Positions 22,685 to 36,398 of a stretch of 64,000 nt of DNA are shown here, in pieces. The translations under genes were made by a program, and so were the position numbers. The stretch covers positions 62,001 through 126,000 of the forward strand of contig BDIU01000378.1 in the NCBI GenBank assembly GCA_002118135.1, read 5' to 3'. Within the stretch, counting starts at the first letter, position 1. Every line of letters begins with the position of its first letter. The stretch is from Trebouxia sp. TZW2008 (lineage: Eukaryota; Chlorophyta; Trebouxiophyceae; Trebouxiales; Trebouxiaceae). The notes under the pieces are model-generated. The model did not search any database and was not told the origin of the DNA. It was given only the letters and a program-made list of their open reading frames with translations.

Positions 22685-25600
22685 GTCATTGCATACTCTC
22701 CGTTGTTCACTGCAGCATATAAAAACTATTCCTTAGCGAATGCAAAAAGCAATTGTCAAAGGTGTTTGGTGCATTTTCAACTCCACTGGCTGCGTCACAC
22801 TATACTTTGTTTACTGCAGCATACACAATTGGTTCATGTCTTGGCCATTATGTAGAGCTGCTGTAACATGGAGAGCAGCACTGTAACAAACTATGAATGC
22901 AGTCTGACACGTCCGGCTTGCAACTCACTAGGGTAAGCCTTGTGCATTGTCACTTGAGACTGTTGTTTGATTTGTCAAAGTGATGAATGCTTTGCACTGT
23001 TAAGACAAAATCGAAGGATTTGTCGCTTTCATCATACACAAGCATTGACTCTGCAGATTGGTTGCGCTACACACCATATTGGCAGCCTTTGAACGCAAAG
23101 ACACCACCAGCATGCATTGTGCTGGCAAAAGAGCATGACTTGTGCTTGCAATGAGTGAACATTAGTTCATAGCCAAATGCATGGGTGAATGCGTGAATGA
23201 ATGCATTACCTTTTGGCGTAGCGGCGTCATCTGACCCGAAATCTGAGTCCTGCTCATGACCACTGTCTTGCAGTGAAGTTGCCATGTCCATCAGCACTTG
23301 AGCTGCTGCAGCATCTGAGTCTGACTCAACGTCATCATCTGAGTCAGTTTCACTGTCTGACTCGCTGCTGCTGCTGCTGCTGTCAGAGTCAGTGTCATCA
23401 GAGTCAGTGTTTTCATCTGACTCCGTAGTGCTGCTGTCAGACTCAGACTCACTACTGCTCCTCTCTGACCCAGAGCTGCTGCTGCTGCTGACTAACTCAG
23501 ACCCATTGGCATTGTCTGAGCCTGGCAAAGCCGCTTGCTGCTGCTGAGCCTGATGTGGCTGCTTCTGAGCCTGCTGTGCTTCCTCAGAGGCTTCAGGGAC
23601 TATGCGCATGTCAGCTGGCAGCATGAAGTCACCTCCGTCTGTAGCCTCAGCATCCTCATAGTTGAAAGTATCCTCAAAGCTAAGTAGCTCGTCTTCAGCC
23701 ATGTCGTCAGCATTCACATGCTGCTGCTGAGCCTGCTGTGCCTGCTCAGCCTGCTGTGCAAAGTGATGTCTGTTCAAGGCAGCCAAGTGCAGCTTGCTGC
23801 CGCTCAGCTTGCCCCTCTGCTCAGCTGTGCCGCCATACCTGGGGAACTCCAGTGGCACCATGTTGCCTGCATGCACCAAGCACAGTATTCAGCCATGAGG
23901 ACAACAAATGTACAGACAAGCTAGGCGTCATACTGCAGCTGACACCTAAATGAGCTCTGATATGCTATCTGCGTCATACTGCCTGCATGCACCAAACACA
24001 AGTTTCAGCCATGAAAACACCAGCTGTACAGGCAAGTCCAGATTCCTGCTGCAGCTGACATGTAACTGAGCGCTCATGTACTATCTGCACAAGACTGCCT
24101 GCATGCACCAAGCACAGGATTACATCACACCAAACACAGATGCAAAGGTGAATCTGGAAGGTTGGTGCAGTTCACACCTTTCCAGTCAGGTGATGTCTGT
24201 CCGTGTGAATGTACCTGTGCTAGGTGCGCTGAAGCTCTGGCTGCAATTCAGTCCACTGCCAAACATGCATAAGAAGAAGAAAAGGTGTGGTGACGTCTGT
24301 CTGTCTATGTGAATGTACCTATGCTAGGGAGTGGAGCCTCTGGCTGCAACTCAGTCACTTGCCACTTATGCACAAGAAGAAGAGCAAAAGGGTCCGGTGA
24401 TGTCTGTCTGTGTGAATGTACCTGTGTTGGGCGCGTTGAACATCTGCCCGCAACTCAGTCGAATGTCGCATATGCACAAGAAGATGAAAGGGTCTGGTGA
24501 TGTCTGTTCGTATGAAAGCGCTGAAGGCGCTGAAGCTTCGGCTGCAACTCAGGCTATTATCACACAAGCACAAGAAGTTGAAAGGGTGTGATGATGTCTA
24601 TCCATCTATGTGAATGTACCTATGCAAGGCGGTGGAGCCTCTGGCTGCAACTCAGTCAACTGCCACTTATGCACAAGAAGAAGAGGGTCTGGTGAAATCT
24701 GTTTGTGTGAATGTACCTGTTTTGAGCGCGTCGAACATCTGCCTGCGACTTAGTCGTATGTCGCATATGCACAAGAAGATGATAGGGTCTGGTGATGTCT
24801 GTTTGTATGAATGCGCTGGGTGCGCTGAAGCTCTGGCTGCAACTCAGTCTATTGCCAAACATGCACAAGAAGAAGAAGAGTTGTGGTGATGTCTGTCTGT
24901 CCATGTGAATGTACCTATGCAGGGTGGGCAAAGCCTCTGGCTGCAACTCAGTTGACTGCCGAGCATGCACAAGAAGAAGAGCAAAAGGTGATGTCTGTCT
25001 GTATGAATGTAGCTGTGCCAGGTGCAACAAATCTCCAGCTGCAACTCAGTCAACTGTCGCATATGCACAGATGAAAGGGTCTGGTGATATCTGTCCGTAC
25101 AAATGCGCTGGGCGCGCTGAAGATATGGCTGCAAGTTTGTCGACTGACACACAAGCACAAGACGATGAAAGGTTGCGGTGATGTCCAGCCTGTACCTGTG
25201 CGAGGTGGCATTGGCCTTTGGCTAGTGATGAAAGCTGTGACCATCTGCTTCAGCTTGGGTACACGCCTGAGTCTGGGTCCCCACTTGGGGTGATCATACC
25301 CCCGCCGTACCCCCACCTCCTCACCCACCACCTGCCCCTCCTCACTATACTGGCTGTAATGTGTGATGCGCCAGGGCACACGGCCCAAAGAGCTGTATAC
25401 GACTTGGTCGCTGCCAGTCACCACACTCTCTGGTGGCAGACCCTGGAGCGGTGCCTCCCTAGGGCTCAAGCCCTGGACGCTTGGGGGTGGGCTTTGGGGG
25501 CCTATTGAGGGGCCTGCTGAGGCGTCTGCTGTGGATGGTACTGAGAGACCAGCTTGGGGGTGTGGTGGGGTCACCCTTGCAGAGGCTTGGGGGTCTGCTG

Positions 25601-28600
25601 GAGGGTGTGTTGAGGAGGGGCCGACTGGGGGGTGTGCTTGGATTACCCTTGCAGAGGCTGGGGGGTCTGCTAGGGGGTGTGTTGAGGGAGCAGCTGAGGA
25701 TTGTCCTGGGGCTGCCTCTGAAGGTGCTGCGGGGGGTTCTGCTGGGGGGTGCACGGAGGGTTGGTTGGAAGGGGTGACTCTTTGGTCAATGCCCTGCTCT
25801 AAGCTGTGGTCAATGGTGGCTTGTGATTTAATCACTGCCTGCAGGCTGTGGGCTGTGGCCACCCATGATATAATAAATTCTGCTTCTGAGCTAGCAGGAG
25901 AGCTGTCCTCTGATACTGTGCTTGCATCTGAGCTGTCACAACATATGTCCTCTGACACTGTGCTTGCATCTGAGATGCTGCACGTGCTGTCATCAGAGCT
26001 TGTGTCTGAGACTGATTCCTGAACTTTGGATTGCGCAGCAACCTCATCAGTGCTCCGCTGCAACAATCAACACAGCGTTCAGGCGCCCTGACAGATACTG
26101 GCAAGATTGAACTTAGTTGAAAATACCAATGCAGTGCAGAGCTGCTTGAATACAGACGGGACATGTCAATTGTTTACAAAGCTATCTTAGGAAGGGCTAT
26201 GCCTTGGTGAGCTTGAGTGTTCAAGCTGAAATTAGCATCATTCATTACAACAGACTGCTGATGCAGGCTGATAAAGAAGAGTGCAGGCTGATGAAGAAGG
26301 GTGACAGCTGAGAAAACCAGTGCAGACTGGTGATGAAGAAGAGTTAGAGCTGATTCAGGCTGGTGAACAAGAGTGCACCTGAAGAGCCAAAGCCAGCTCC
26401 CACTGCTCAACTGCGTCCATCTTGGGCTCCCTTGTATCGCCTGACGGCCCTGCAACTCAAACCAGTTGTCAGTCTACCAAAAATCAATGTTGTTACAGTT
26501 CGTGTATCACAAAAAGGCAACCCAGCTACATGCCAAAAGGCCACTTCCTCTCGCTGGTGACATTATTCCCCAATCGTATGGCCTGACGTACCGGCAATTC
26601 AACTCAACTGTCAGCCTATCAACAATGATGATGTAAAAGTTCACAAATCAGGCAACTGCAGGCGTCTTGTGTGAGTCATAATGTCAGCTCTGCCATTGAG
26701 CTATTACTAATAGCCAGATTACCTTAGTAAGTGTGTAACATGAACACTGGCCTGCATTGATCCAGTATGCAATGCTCCCATGGCATGCTAGCATCATATG
26801 TTTGTCAAGGGGCTGCAGTTTAGAATGCTGTAGGACAACTGCAGAGTTGCATTTGTAGGCGGAGGATTATTGGTGGTGGTGGTGGTGGTGGTGGTGGTGC
26901 CGCCAATTGACATGTCAAGCCTTCAGCTTTGCAGTTTCACACGCATATGCCAATAAATGCATAGACAGGTAAACGAACATGCACCCATGAGCGATGTCTC
27001 TTGCAGCAATGCTGACAAGTTCATGCATACATGTGTTGACATCCATCAACCAATCGATGTGCCAGCTTGCACAGGAAATATTATTTTGAGCTTTGTTATA
27101 TGTACATGCAAGAGCTAGCATGCTTTAAGTGCAACATCAAGTGCCATTGAGACAGAAGAAGTTTGTCAAGAGCATCAATTGACGTGCCATCCAGAAGAAA
27201 GCAAAAACAAGCAAAAGAACTGGAATGGGGAAGATAAGGAGTGTCCACCTGAAGCAGTTGCAGCAGAGCTGACAGGCTGAGCTGACTCAGCTGCCGTGCA
27301 AGCAGTCATGTGACCATCAGAGTCAATGACAGTGCTTAGCTGACCAAAGTTCTGGTCTTCTTCATTTCTGTCAGTGCCTTCTGTCAGCCTGGGCTTCTTG
27401 GCCAAGGGCTGTGCCGCACCGGCCCTGATTGAGCCATCCTGCAGCTGTTGAAACAGAGTATGAATAAATCGTTGCTGTATATGTATACATTCCATGTGAT
27501 GCAGAGAATGAGTCTGACTGGCAGCTGAGGGGGGTCACCCTGCATGTGCCCAACCACATTACGGTGTAGTGTCGCACTGTAAATATTCAAGTCATGTGAG
27601 ATGCAGAAGAACGGTCTAATTATCAATCTGCCTTTGATGAGTCCTAACCAAGCTGTACATGCCCAATCGAGTGTAGTGATGCTTTGAGCACAACCAGATC
27701 ATGTCAGATGCAAACGCAGGATTACAACGCTGTCACAAGGTAGCCAGGACAAAGACATAATGCTCCGCAATACAAGCTTGCAAATGCCTAAACCTGCAGG
27801 CACTGCCAGATGCTAAACTGCAGCAGGCCTCCACAAAAGGCCAGCCACAGAAGCAAAGCAGCCTAGTGCACAGCTGACAGGATGAAGCAGAGTCTACCTG
27901 ACTGTTGGCCTTCTTGCCAGACAGCTGCCTTGCTGGCAGCGCAACTATCTTCTTCTTCTTCTTGCTGCTTTCTGACTGGCGAGCAGTCTTGCCAGCTGGA
28001 CTTGTTCCCATAGTGAAGTCTCTGGGAATGACGCTTGCAGCAGCAACGTCAGCATGACCACTACCAGCAGCACCAGCATCACACATGGCATCAAGGGTGC
28101 CAGTCATCTGGTGGGGCAGCTGCCCTTGGCCCTGCCCTGCCTGTCCAGCTGCTGAATTGAGTGAGGGTGGGTCACTTGGCAGAAGGGATAGTTGGATGTG
28201 GCCCTGCCCTGTGTGAGACCCTGCTGTGCTTGGCAGGGCTGCTGCATGTGGCCCTGAGGCTGGCTGAGACTGCCTCTGCCCTGCCTGGGGCATCACTGTT
28301 GACTGAAGGACTGCTATAAAAGGCCCTGGTACCTGTATAAAGCAAGGGAATGAATTGATAGACTGCAGTGCCAGTGGGTGGGCAGCCAATCACACAGCTT
28401 TCATCACAAATGTGCATGGGCCAAATCAATACTGCAACCATTGACACACAGGCCATGAAGTGTTTCTGCCATCTTATGTCTGCTGTCCGCAAGGCAAGAA
28501 TGCATGTGCCATACATCACGCATTTCTTCCAACATCGTGTCTTTGCTGTGCTCACAGCAAGAATGCTTGTGCCATACATTGTGAGATGTTGCTTGCATTG

Positions 28601-31600
28601 TGTATGTGCTGTCCGCAAAACTGGAATGCATGCATCATACATGAAGTGCTTCTGGCTTTGTAAACTTGCTCTAGAGGCAAGAATGGCAGAGAAGGATGAA
28701 GAAGCACTCACCACATTTGCAGAGCTCACAGTGGCAAGGCGGCTGCCAGTCATGGCTGCATGCCTCTTCTTCAGGCCAGGCTGACTGCTGGCACGCCGAG
28801 TCTGCTTTGCTGAGCCCTGAGTGAACACCATGTCACTCACTGACACCACACCTGCAGCAACAAAGAGCAGGCTGTTTGCTACATTCGTTTTTTTGGGCCC
28901 AAGTGACTGCTGATGGGGCAAGTCTGCCTTTCTGAGCCCACAGTGAACACCATGTCACTCAGCAGCACCACACCTGCAGCATCAACTACATTGACCAAGG
29001 CATGTCTGGTCACTGGTGGACTGCAGTTGACTTTCCTGAGTGCGCATCTCAGGTGAACATTGTGAGCACACATGTATGCCTGAGCTCCAACTCCAGAAGT
29101 CAACAATGCAGGTTGTCATGTATTCTCAAGTGCCTGCACCAAGTCACGTCACTCATGGACTGAGCACTGCTTGTTGTATCTGATACGGTCACACCTGCAG
29201 CGTCAGACACACTGAGCAAGGTCTTGGCTGTGTTCCTCTTCTTCAGGCCAACCTGACCACTGATGGGCAAAGTTTGCCTTGCTGAGCCCTGAGTGAACAC
29301 CATGTCACTGACTGGCACCACACCTACTGCAGCAATCACAACGAGGAAGGCATGAACCGCAACCGTATGTACTGAATGACCTCCTATAGTAGCGAACACC
29401 AGATGTCATGGTCAACACGTGGAAGTTTGACCAACACATCTGCAGCACCAATGACAATCAGCAAGGCGCATTGGATTGCAAATGACTTGCAGCTTGTTTT
29501 TTGTGTGACATCAACCAGAAGCAAACAACATAACATTCACTGGCTTCACACTGCAGCATAAAAAATTAATGAATAAGGCACATGTCGCCACTAAAGAGCT
29601 GCCACCACTAACTTGACATTTGAAATGTGATAGCACCTTCAGAAAGAGTTGTGTGCATGCATCTGTTCCTGAGCTGTGGTGATGATTGACAAGGATGCGA
29701 GCTGCCAAGTATGCTCATGTGATCAAACCAACATAGTTGACAGAATCGGATGAAAGCATTCATGCTGCAATGCAAAGGCAAAGCAATCAAGGCGCTATCA
29801 CTCTCAAAGCACTGCACACCCCATATCTCTTCACTTCTGTAGCTAGGAGACTCACAGAAACCAAAAAACAAAAGGACAGCCTGCATCGTTCAGCATCATG
29901 ACAGCCTCCATGAGTAGTAGCAGCCCAGGATAAGAATAGCACAACACAACGAACGGCCAAGAAGCTATTGCAGTAACATCTCTTTGTAAGGGCGCTCAAT
30001 GTAAAAACAACCTCCATTTGAGGACAACGTCATTGGTAACCAATCATTGCATTCTGACTGCAGTGGTCCCTTTTAGTAAGGACAATTTGATGTAAGGACA
30101 AATTTCGAGGTGATCAGAGCAATCATTACACAGAGAGTTTACTGTATCCTGTAAGCCTGCTGGATATGGAAGGCAATGTTGTACAAGCGCTGTTGCCCTG
30201 TATATAGTCGACACCCAATCTTGAAATATTGTTAGCTAAGTCGCACAACGCACCTGAGGGGCGTAATGATGTATGCATATGCCCTTTGCACAGACTGCAG
30301 ACGAGTCAAGACTGCGTCATGCTTGAAGCAATAAACGTTTGAATCAGCGTTTCCATGGTTGAAAGAACCACACAGCACACCACAAGGCCCCTGACCATGT
30401 TTGCTTAGGCCTGCTGCATGACAAGTCTAACTACCAATGTAGTTAAAGCGCTGTTGCCCCTCAGGTATTGCATGCCCAACCTTCATACACCAGACAGAAG
30501 AAACGAAGAATCCGTGCCCTCAAGGAATAGCCAGGGATAAGCATCACAAAACACACCTGAGACACCCTTGATCAAGCTTTCATACGCCTGCTGCAGTCCC
30601 ATGGCCAGGGCATCTGCCTCGCCTTTGCCCAATTTCCTGTATTTCTTCGCATGAAAGTTGGCAGGCGTCACCTCTTCAGCCTGCAAATGCAAACCAAGAA
30701 TGCCTAAGTTCATTGTTTTCAGAGATGCAAACACCAGCAACAACGAACTCAAAGCGATGCAGTCTCAAGGCCTGAGCATCTGCTTTGACTTGGACTGCTT
30801 TCCTATACTTCTTCACATGAAGACCAGTGGGTGTCACTGCCTCAGCCTGCAAATGTGAGACACAAGCGTTTGCCTATGCATTCAGGGGAGCAACTATCAG
30901 TAGTAAACAAGTCAAGAAGCAGGACACAGAAGGGCAGCTCCCTTCCACTGCCCACTTTTGAGTATGTCTTCACATGAAGACCAGAGGGTGTCACCGCCTC
31001 AGCCTGCACATGTGGACCATCAACTCATCACTACAAGTCAAGTCAGTGTCAGCAAGTGGAAAAAACAGTAGCAAACACATTGAAGCCTTGCGCATGGCAG
31101 CCCGTGGGTTGTCATGTTGCATGAATAGGCTTGCAACAGTGAGCCATTGTTGTCCATTGAGACTTCTGCAACTGCTCATACATAGTCAACACCATCTGTC
31201 ACAGGTACTCAAGCTGTTTGATGACCTTTTCTGCAGTGCGCAGTGTCTTGCAAAGGACTGGCATCTGGAGCCAGCTGGTATGATATCATGAATCATCAAC
31301 AATCATGCAGGCGCCGCTGTTCAAAGCATTAGGTCAAGCCATACCTGTGGCTCAATGTCTGCTGATGGTCTCTTGCTGGCAAGAGCATTTTGGGCTGCAA
31401 ACCCAGGTGTTGAAGAGGAAGGCAGGAGCGCTCTGCTAGTTGAGGGCAGGGGCCTAGGGCTTGTTGCCATCAGGGGCAGAGGGCTTTCTGAGGGCAGGGC
31501 AGGTGTGAACCCGTCCCACAGCCTTTGAAGGTCTGCACGGTCCGACGCTGACAGCTGATTCAAATAAGACGCGGAACGTGATGTTGAGGCAGCCGGAGTG

Positions 31601-34600
31601 AGGGCAGGTAGGGCAGTCAGTGGTGACGGGGCAGAGAGCATGTCGTCCAGCAGTCCTTGGGCTGAGCCCTTGCATGCTGACTGCTGAGCCCTTGTAGGGG
31701 AGCTAGGTTGAGGCTTGGTGCTGACATGTGAGGGAGTGAAGTGGTTGCCTATGCTGTGGTTGTCTGAAAGTAGAGTCTCAGGCATGTTGATGTCAGGAGC
31801 AATGCTGCTCATCTCCCTTTGACTGTGCAAGCTGGCCAGGGACCCTGCAACATCACAAACAACAGCATCAGCGACAGCGTCAGCATCAGCAACAACACAA
31901 GAAAAGGTTGGCTTTGCCTCTACATGAATTCATGGACCCTTTGTCCAGAGCCTTGTAGACCAGAAGATCAAAGACGGCAGGTGTGATAGCAGACAGAGTT
32001 GTTGCTTTTGAAATTTTGGAAGGTCATTGACAAGAGTCTGCTATGCACACTATGAGGCAAAAAAGAGGGCAGGCTGTGATAGCAGACGAGTTTGATGCTT
32101 TCAATTGCTTTGAAGGTCATTGACAAGATTCTGCTGTGCACACTAACCGGCATTGTAAATGCACATCTTGTTCTCAGCTCCTGAGCAGTGTTGACAATCA
32201 AACTATGAGATGTGATTGACTGTACCTGCAACTTGGGGTGAAGCCATTGAGGGGGCAACTTGCTTGTTGCCATGGGCAGCAGCTGCCTCTTCTGCATCAA
32301 TCTCCTCAATAACAACACTAGACTTGTGCCTGGGCACCTGTGCAGAGAAATGCAGATGTGAACATAATCGACCTCCAACATTGTTTCTTGAAATGCAGTG
32401 GATTGCAAGCAAATGCAATGGACATATGCACTGCATAATGCTTACAGGTAGATTTGAGTGGATGTGACAGATCCACACAAGCCTTGAAGTCACAACAGCA
32501 GACATGTCTGTGCCAGGTTCAAACACAAAATCCTGTGCAATCAATCAATTTGCCTGCAGCGGTGCTGAACACACCTGACAGGAAGATATCACTCCACGTG
32601 CAAACAATCATCACAAAAGACTACATACAAGCAAAATGTTATGTTGTACATCAAGCAAGAACTGGTGCATTGTCTGCAGAACAATAAGGCTTACATGTGG
32701 CACTCCGCCCATCACAAGCTGGCCAGGTGACGAGGAGCTGAGCTCAGGGTCAGTCAATAGGTAGGAGGTAGGTTGGGCTTTTGCGGTCTGACTTTGGGAT
32801 GCGGTCATGGCTGCAGTGGCGGCTTGCAGCGCTTCAACTGAAGCACTTCAGCCTGCAGGGTCTCGACCTGGCGCTTCCATGCAGCACATGCATTGTGCCA
32901 AAGCTTGGTTGATGTTGATCTTTGTGTCAGCTGTCATGCTCATGACATGAAGGCAATAGGTCAGGCCAATTTAATCTGGGGTTGGAATGTAATTTTGGCA
33001 GCAGTAGCAGCCAGCAGCCCCTTCAAGTGAAGCACCTCAGCCTGTGAGCCCTGTACCTTGAGAATGCACTCAGCGCATGCACCACACAAAGGTCCCATGA
33101 CAATGCGATGCAACCTGAGAAATGTTATCATCACACTGGCATCAGCTGTCATGGCCTTGCTTGGGACTGTACCTACTTTGCCTTGTTCCTCCACTCAGCA
33201 CCTGCACATTCACCAAAGTGAGCGCTTTTTAATCCTCACATTTCTGCCAACACTCTCTTGTACCTTCCCCAACAAGAACAGGTTCAGCTTGGTCACAGTT
33301 TATCCATTTCCACATTTGTATCAGCCTTCAGCCACTCTGCCTGGTGCTTGTATCTAACTGCTACACCAAATTTACGTCATATTTACAATCATCACAGCTG
33401 TCATTCACATGAGCAGTCATGCTTCCATTTGCATCAGCCTAAAGGCATTTTGCAATGAGTCTGCAATCAGCACTTAAAATACAACGAAAGCATGGCATGA
33501 TCACATTTGCATCAGTCTCTGAGCCATGTGTCCCATGGTCTCATTCAGCATACAAAGCACGCCAAACACGCGGCATCATCACAGTTGCACTAGCGATCAT
33601 GCTCTCAAATTTATCTGCTGATGGGGATTCTGCATTGAGGAACTTGATGATGGTGTCAGCTTGGCTTGTATGGTGCTTGCGCTGACACTAGTTGGCAGAC
33701 AAATGTTTACATTGCCGCATCACAAGCCCAGACGAGAGAGAAAGAGCATACCTTCACTGATGGCTTGCTGCTCGCGCTGTTGAGCGGCCTGCACTGCCTG
33801 CTGCATACCCTCCTGCTGTGCCTTGGACTCGTCAACTTGAACCAGCAACTCATCCACCTGAAGCTGCCAGCTGGCACTGGTGACTGATTCCTTCACCAGT
33901 TCTTCTTCAGCAGCGGCATGCTTTGCTGTCATGCTGTGCAGTTGCACTTCAATATCCTCAGCCTGCTGCTGCCAGCTGGCGCTGGTGACTGACACCTTCA
34001 CCACTTCTTCTTCAGCAGTGGCCTGCTGTGCAGTCATGCTGTGCAGTTGCTGGTTCAAATCCTGTTCCTGCTGCCGCCAGGATGACTCACTGGTTTGCAT
34101 GTCCTTCAGGTCCTGGGCAACATCTGCCTTCTGTGCTGTCAACGCATCAAGCTCTAGCTGCAGCTTGCTTACTTGTTGCTGCCAGCTTGCACTGGTTGTT
34201 TCTGCTGCAGCAATCTGTTGCTGCTGCATTGCATGCTGAGCCTTTGCACTCTTCAATTTGCCTTTAAACTTGCTTGCCTTTCTCTGCCAGGAGCTGCTGT
34301 CAGCCTGTGTTGTACTGAGCGTCTGCTGTAGGCTGGCAAATTCTTTCTCTGCGCCTTTTCTGTCCTCATCATTTAGCTCAATCGACCTCTGCTGTGATTT
34401 GTTGACCAAATTGAGGTGTCGCACTTCTGCTTGCAACTGAGAGATCTCATTGCCTGCACAGGAGCACCACAGCTCAGGATGAAGCTTCTGCACAATTGCA
34501 ACGCCACGAGCTGTTTCAAGCAATTGGTCAAACATTTCAAAAATTGGGCACAAATCATGCATCTGTGACTGTACCAACAGCAGTTTGAATCCTGACAGAC

Positions 34601-35353
34601 GTGCGGAACTTGTCACATGCTCTTTGCTGTGGTTCAGGCTGACTCAACTACAGCCACAGTTGCAGCTTTGACACAATTTCCCTTTTTTGCATGATCTGCA
34701 TGGGCTGTGTGCAGCATAGCAAACATTGTTGCATCTGACTCACCCAGCCTTGCAGCTCGCCTGTTGTCATCTCTCAATTTTGCAGCCTCTGCGTCTGCTG
34801 CCACACGGGCAGCACCAGCTTTGTTCAAGTCACTGTTCAGCTTTGCTATATCTGTGGTTTGCTGCTGCAGATGCTGGTGGAGATCAGCAATCTGCTGCTG
34901 CTCCACTGTCATAGGCTGCTGCTGCTGGGTTTGGCTGCGTGTCCGCACCCTTGTGGCTGGCACAGACTTGGTTGCTGCAGCGGCACCTGCAAAAGAAGCA
35001 TTGTGTATTCGCTGTACACCTTGATGTTGCAAATTGAAGTTGTGACCCACAGCGAAGAGAGTGTGTGCTGGCTTCAAAAGTTTGGAGCAAACGTGACGCT
35101 TGTTGATGAAGAGCCTACTCAAGCCTGCAAAGTGAGTGAGTCTACCTGCGGCCTGCTGGGTGTCTCTGCGTCGGCTGGCACTGTTGCCGACACGTTGAGA
35201 CAACTCCTTCCAAGCCGGACCTGTGCAGGCAAAGACAGACGTCACTTGCTTGTGACGTGACCGCAAGACCGACGTCAGGTCCAACAGGCATTGCAAATGC
35301 GTACCGCCTGCTTGCTTAGCAGCGCTTGGTTTGCTGCCGTTTGTCTGATCCAT
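21695..35353 (-). CDS. Large gene B: inverted paralogue of gene A, ~1,713 aa
   Basis: Seventeen exons, given from the start downward: 35305..35353, 35146..35220, 34744..34986, 33752..34453, 32695..32810, 32226..32337, 31345..31844, 30557..30680, 29195..29323, 28712..28851, 27898..28332, 27249..27444, 26379..26449, 25196..26057, 23210..23866, 22018..22709, 21695..21733. They sum to 5,142 bases with all phases kept. The architecture is as in gene A, ending in VPPKRLRQSKQT. Differences: four Gln after RTRSQT instead of seven; one 33-aa coiled-coil unit fewer; an extra in-frame exon (29195..29323, phase 1 to 1) duplicating the VFTQGS exon; and a shorter exon 5. In exon 5 one base is missing relative to A, and the proposed acceptor at 32811 skips the damaged part and restores the frame. 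If that site is not used, the gene is broken there. Confidence 0.72.
24180..25195 (-). repeat. Expanded intronic minisatellite, ten ~100-bp units with a three-unit higher-order pattern (gene B)
   Basis: Units recur near 24211, 24312, 24413, 24512, 24611, 24711, 24808, 24906, 25005 and 25100, about 100 bp apart, in the intron after the 862-base exon. Three unit types alternate (plus-strand tags GCGCTGAAG, GTGGAGCC and GCGTTGAAC), giving a repeat of about 300 bp. The same intron has about four units in gene A and about one in gene C (41990-42128). Confidence 0.85.
26871..26900. repeat. (GGT)n trinucleotide repeat in an intron of gene B
   Basis: This is a run of GGT triplets, the counterpart of the CCA repeat in the matching intron of gene A. 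Confidence 0.9.
28712..29323 (-). repeat. Triplicated exon (VFTQGS...LKKR type) in gene B
   Basis: Three acceptor-linked segments start at 29323, 28973 and 28851 and share SDMVFT, GS, QT and KKR. The first (29195..29323) has intact splice sites and phase 1 to 1, so it can be included without a frame change. The middle one runs into a stop unless a weak donor is used. The last (28712..28851) matches exon 9 of gene A. Gene A keeps one good copy and a decayed trace at about 10195-10320. Confidence 0.75.
29972..30150 (+). repeat. Dispersed ~150-bp element, copy 1 (intron of gene B)
   Basis: It shares with 41285-41445 (minus) and 56690-56850 (plus) several GTAAGGACA-like units around a core ATTCTGACTGCA(G/T)TGG, followed by GATGTAAGGACAA or similar. 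No coding capacity. It is absent from the matching intron of gene A. It is probably a small non-autonomous transposable element or its remnant. Confidence 0.65.
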
Positions 35354-35800
35354 CTCGTTGACTTTGGCTAGAAGTCTTATTGGCTTGAAGAGCTGTTGAC
35401 TGTGGCAACCAGTCACAAACAGATACTGTCCTTCGCACTACTAGTATTTGCAAGCCTCTGCAAAGTGCGACAACTCAGGGCCGCTCAAAAGTGAATTCAA
35501 CTGATCTAAGGCGTACTGAACCTAGCCTTTCAAGCTTGATTGTTGGGTTTGCCTGATGCAGTTGCTACATTAAGCACTGCGGAGACATAGGCTCCAGAAC
35601 GGTAAGCGATCAACCTAGTGGTCACCAGTTGCCCGCTCTGGGCTCAACACTGCTTTGCAACATGTAGATGCCACACGCGTAGAGCACTGCAAAGCTGACA
35701 ACGCAGATAGCTGAAGCAAAAGGAAATCGCAGCGCGCAGATTAGTCATACTGGAGTTGCCGATACACCTGCTCGCTGCAGCATCCCCTACTTGCGCGAAA
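35354..35800 (-). promoter_or_regulatory. Conserved 5' flank of gene B
   Basis: This is homologous to 5010-5419 upstream of gene A, including ATGACTAATCTG on the minus strand and a translatable but ATG-less stretch just before the start codon. It is a likely promoter and 5' UTR. Homology to gene A fades beyond about 35800, which marks the palindrome end. Confidence 0.5.
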
Positions 35801-36398
35801 TGGCTCGGCAGACAACACAATGAGCCTTGTGAGGTGAGTACGGACAATGCAAGATCAGCGCCATCAAGCGCGGTGTGCTAAATTGGTCGTAGCTGTGCGT
35901 TCGGGCATCCTCACTGGACCCAAACGAAGCTGCATCTGTCTAACGCGAACGTTCAGCGCAGCCTGTTTAGCAGTGAAACTCTTACTGATGGTTTGATGAA
36001 TGTTGTTATAAGCTGCACGCAAGCCTTGCTGGCCTAGACAGCTGTGGGCATAGCACGAGCCGCATGACCTGTGGGCTCCGCTAGTCTTGGAAAATTTTGA
36101 AACAATTCTAGGTCGCAGCAGCAATACGATGCATCTTCAAGTTACGTCGGTCACTCAGCTTGTTTGATTGTCATCATGTTGCACTAATAAAGGCCGCATG
36201 CCACACAAAAATGAATTGTGATGAAGCCATCACTTTTGAAGAACTTTGTGCTGGGCAGCAGCTTTGCCATCAGCACCCAAGCCGAAGGCCACAGCAAGGC
36301 AGCAGCCGCAGATGACCCGTCAAGCAAAATCAGAGATCTTCAGAACAAGCTCAGGCGTACACAGGAGAGTCTGTTGCCTGTGCTAGTCATGCTTGCAG
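35801..36398. other. Duplication junction between units, no clear gene
   Basis: Around 36218-36398 an open plus-strand frame leads up to a TTGCAG acceptor next to the carrier exon 5 remnant. It does not match carrier exons 1-4 and shares only short similarity with 52.68 kb. It may be altered intron or leader sequence of the pseudogene. Confidence 0.35.

Larger units (their letters stand above)
5010..35800. repeat. Large imperfect palindrome: gene A arm and gene B arm around a carrier gene
   Basis: The left arm (about 5010-17245) and right arm (about 21695-35800) carry the same gene in opposite orientation with the same exon order. Nine of the sixteen exons of A have a same-length partner in B (49, 75, 112, 500, 124, 140, 196, 71 and 862 bases). 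Homology includes introns and the 5' flank. The 4.4 kb centre holds the intact mitochondrial carrier gene. The arms have diverged through small indels, repeat-number changes and duplicated exons, so the duplication is not brand new. Confidence 0.9.
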
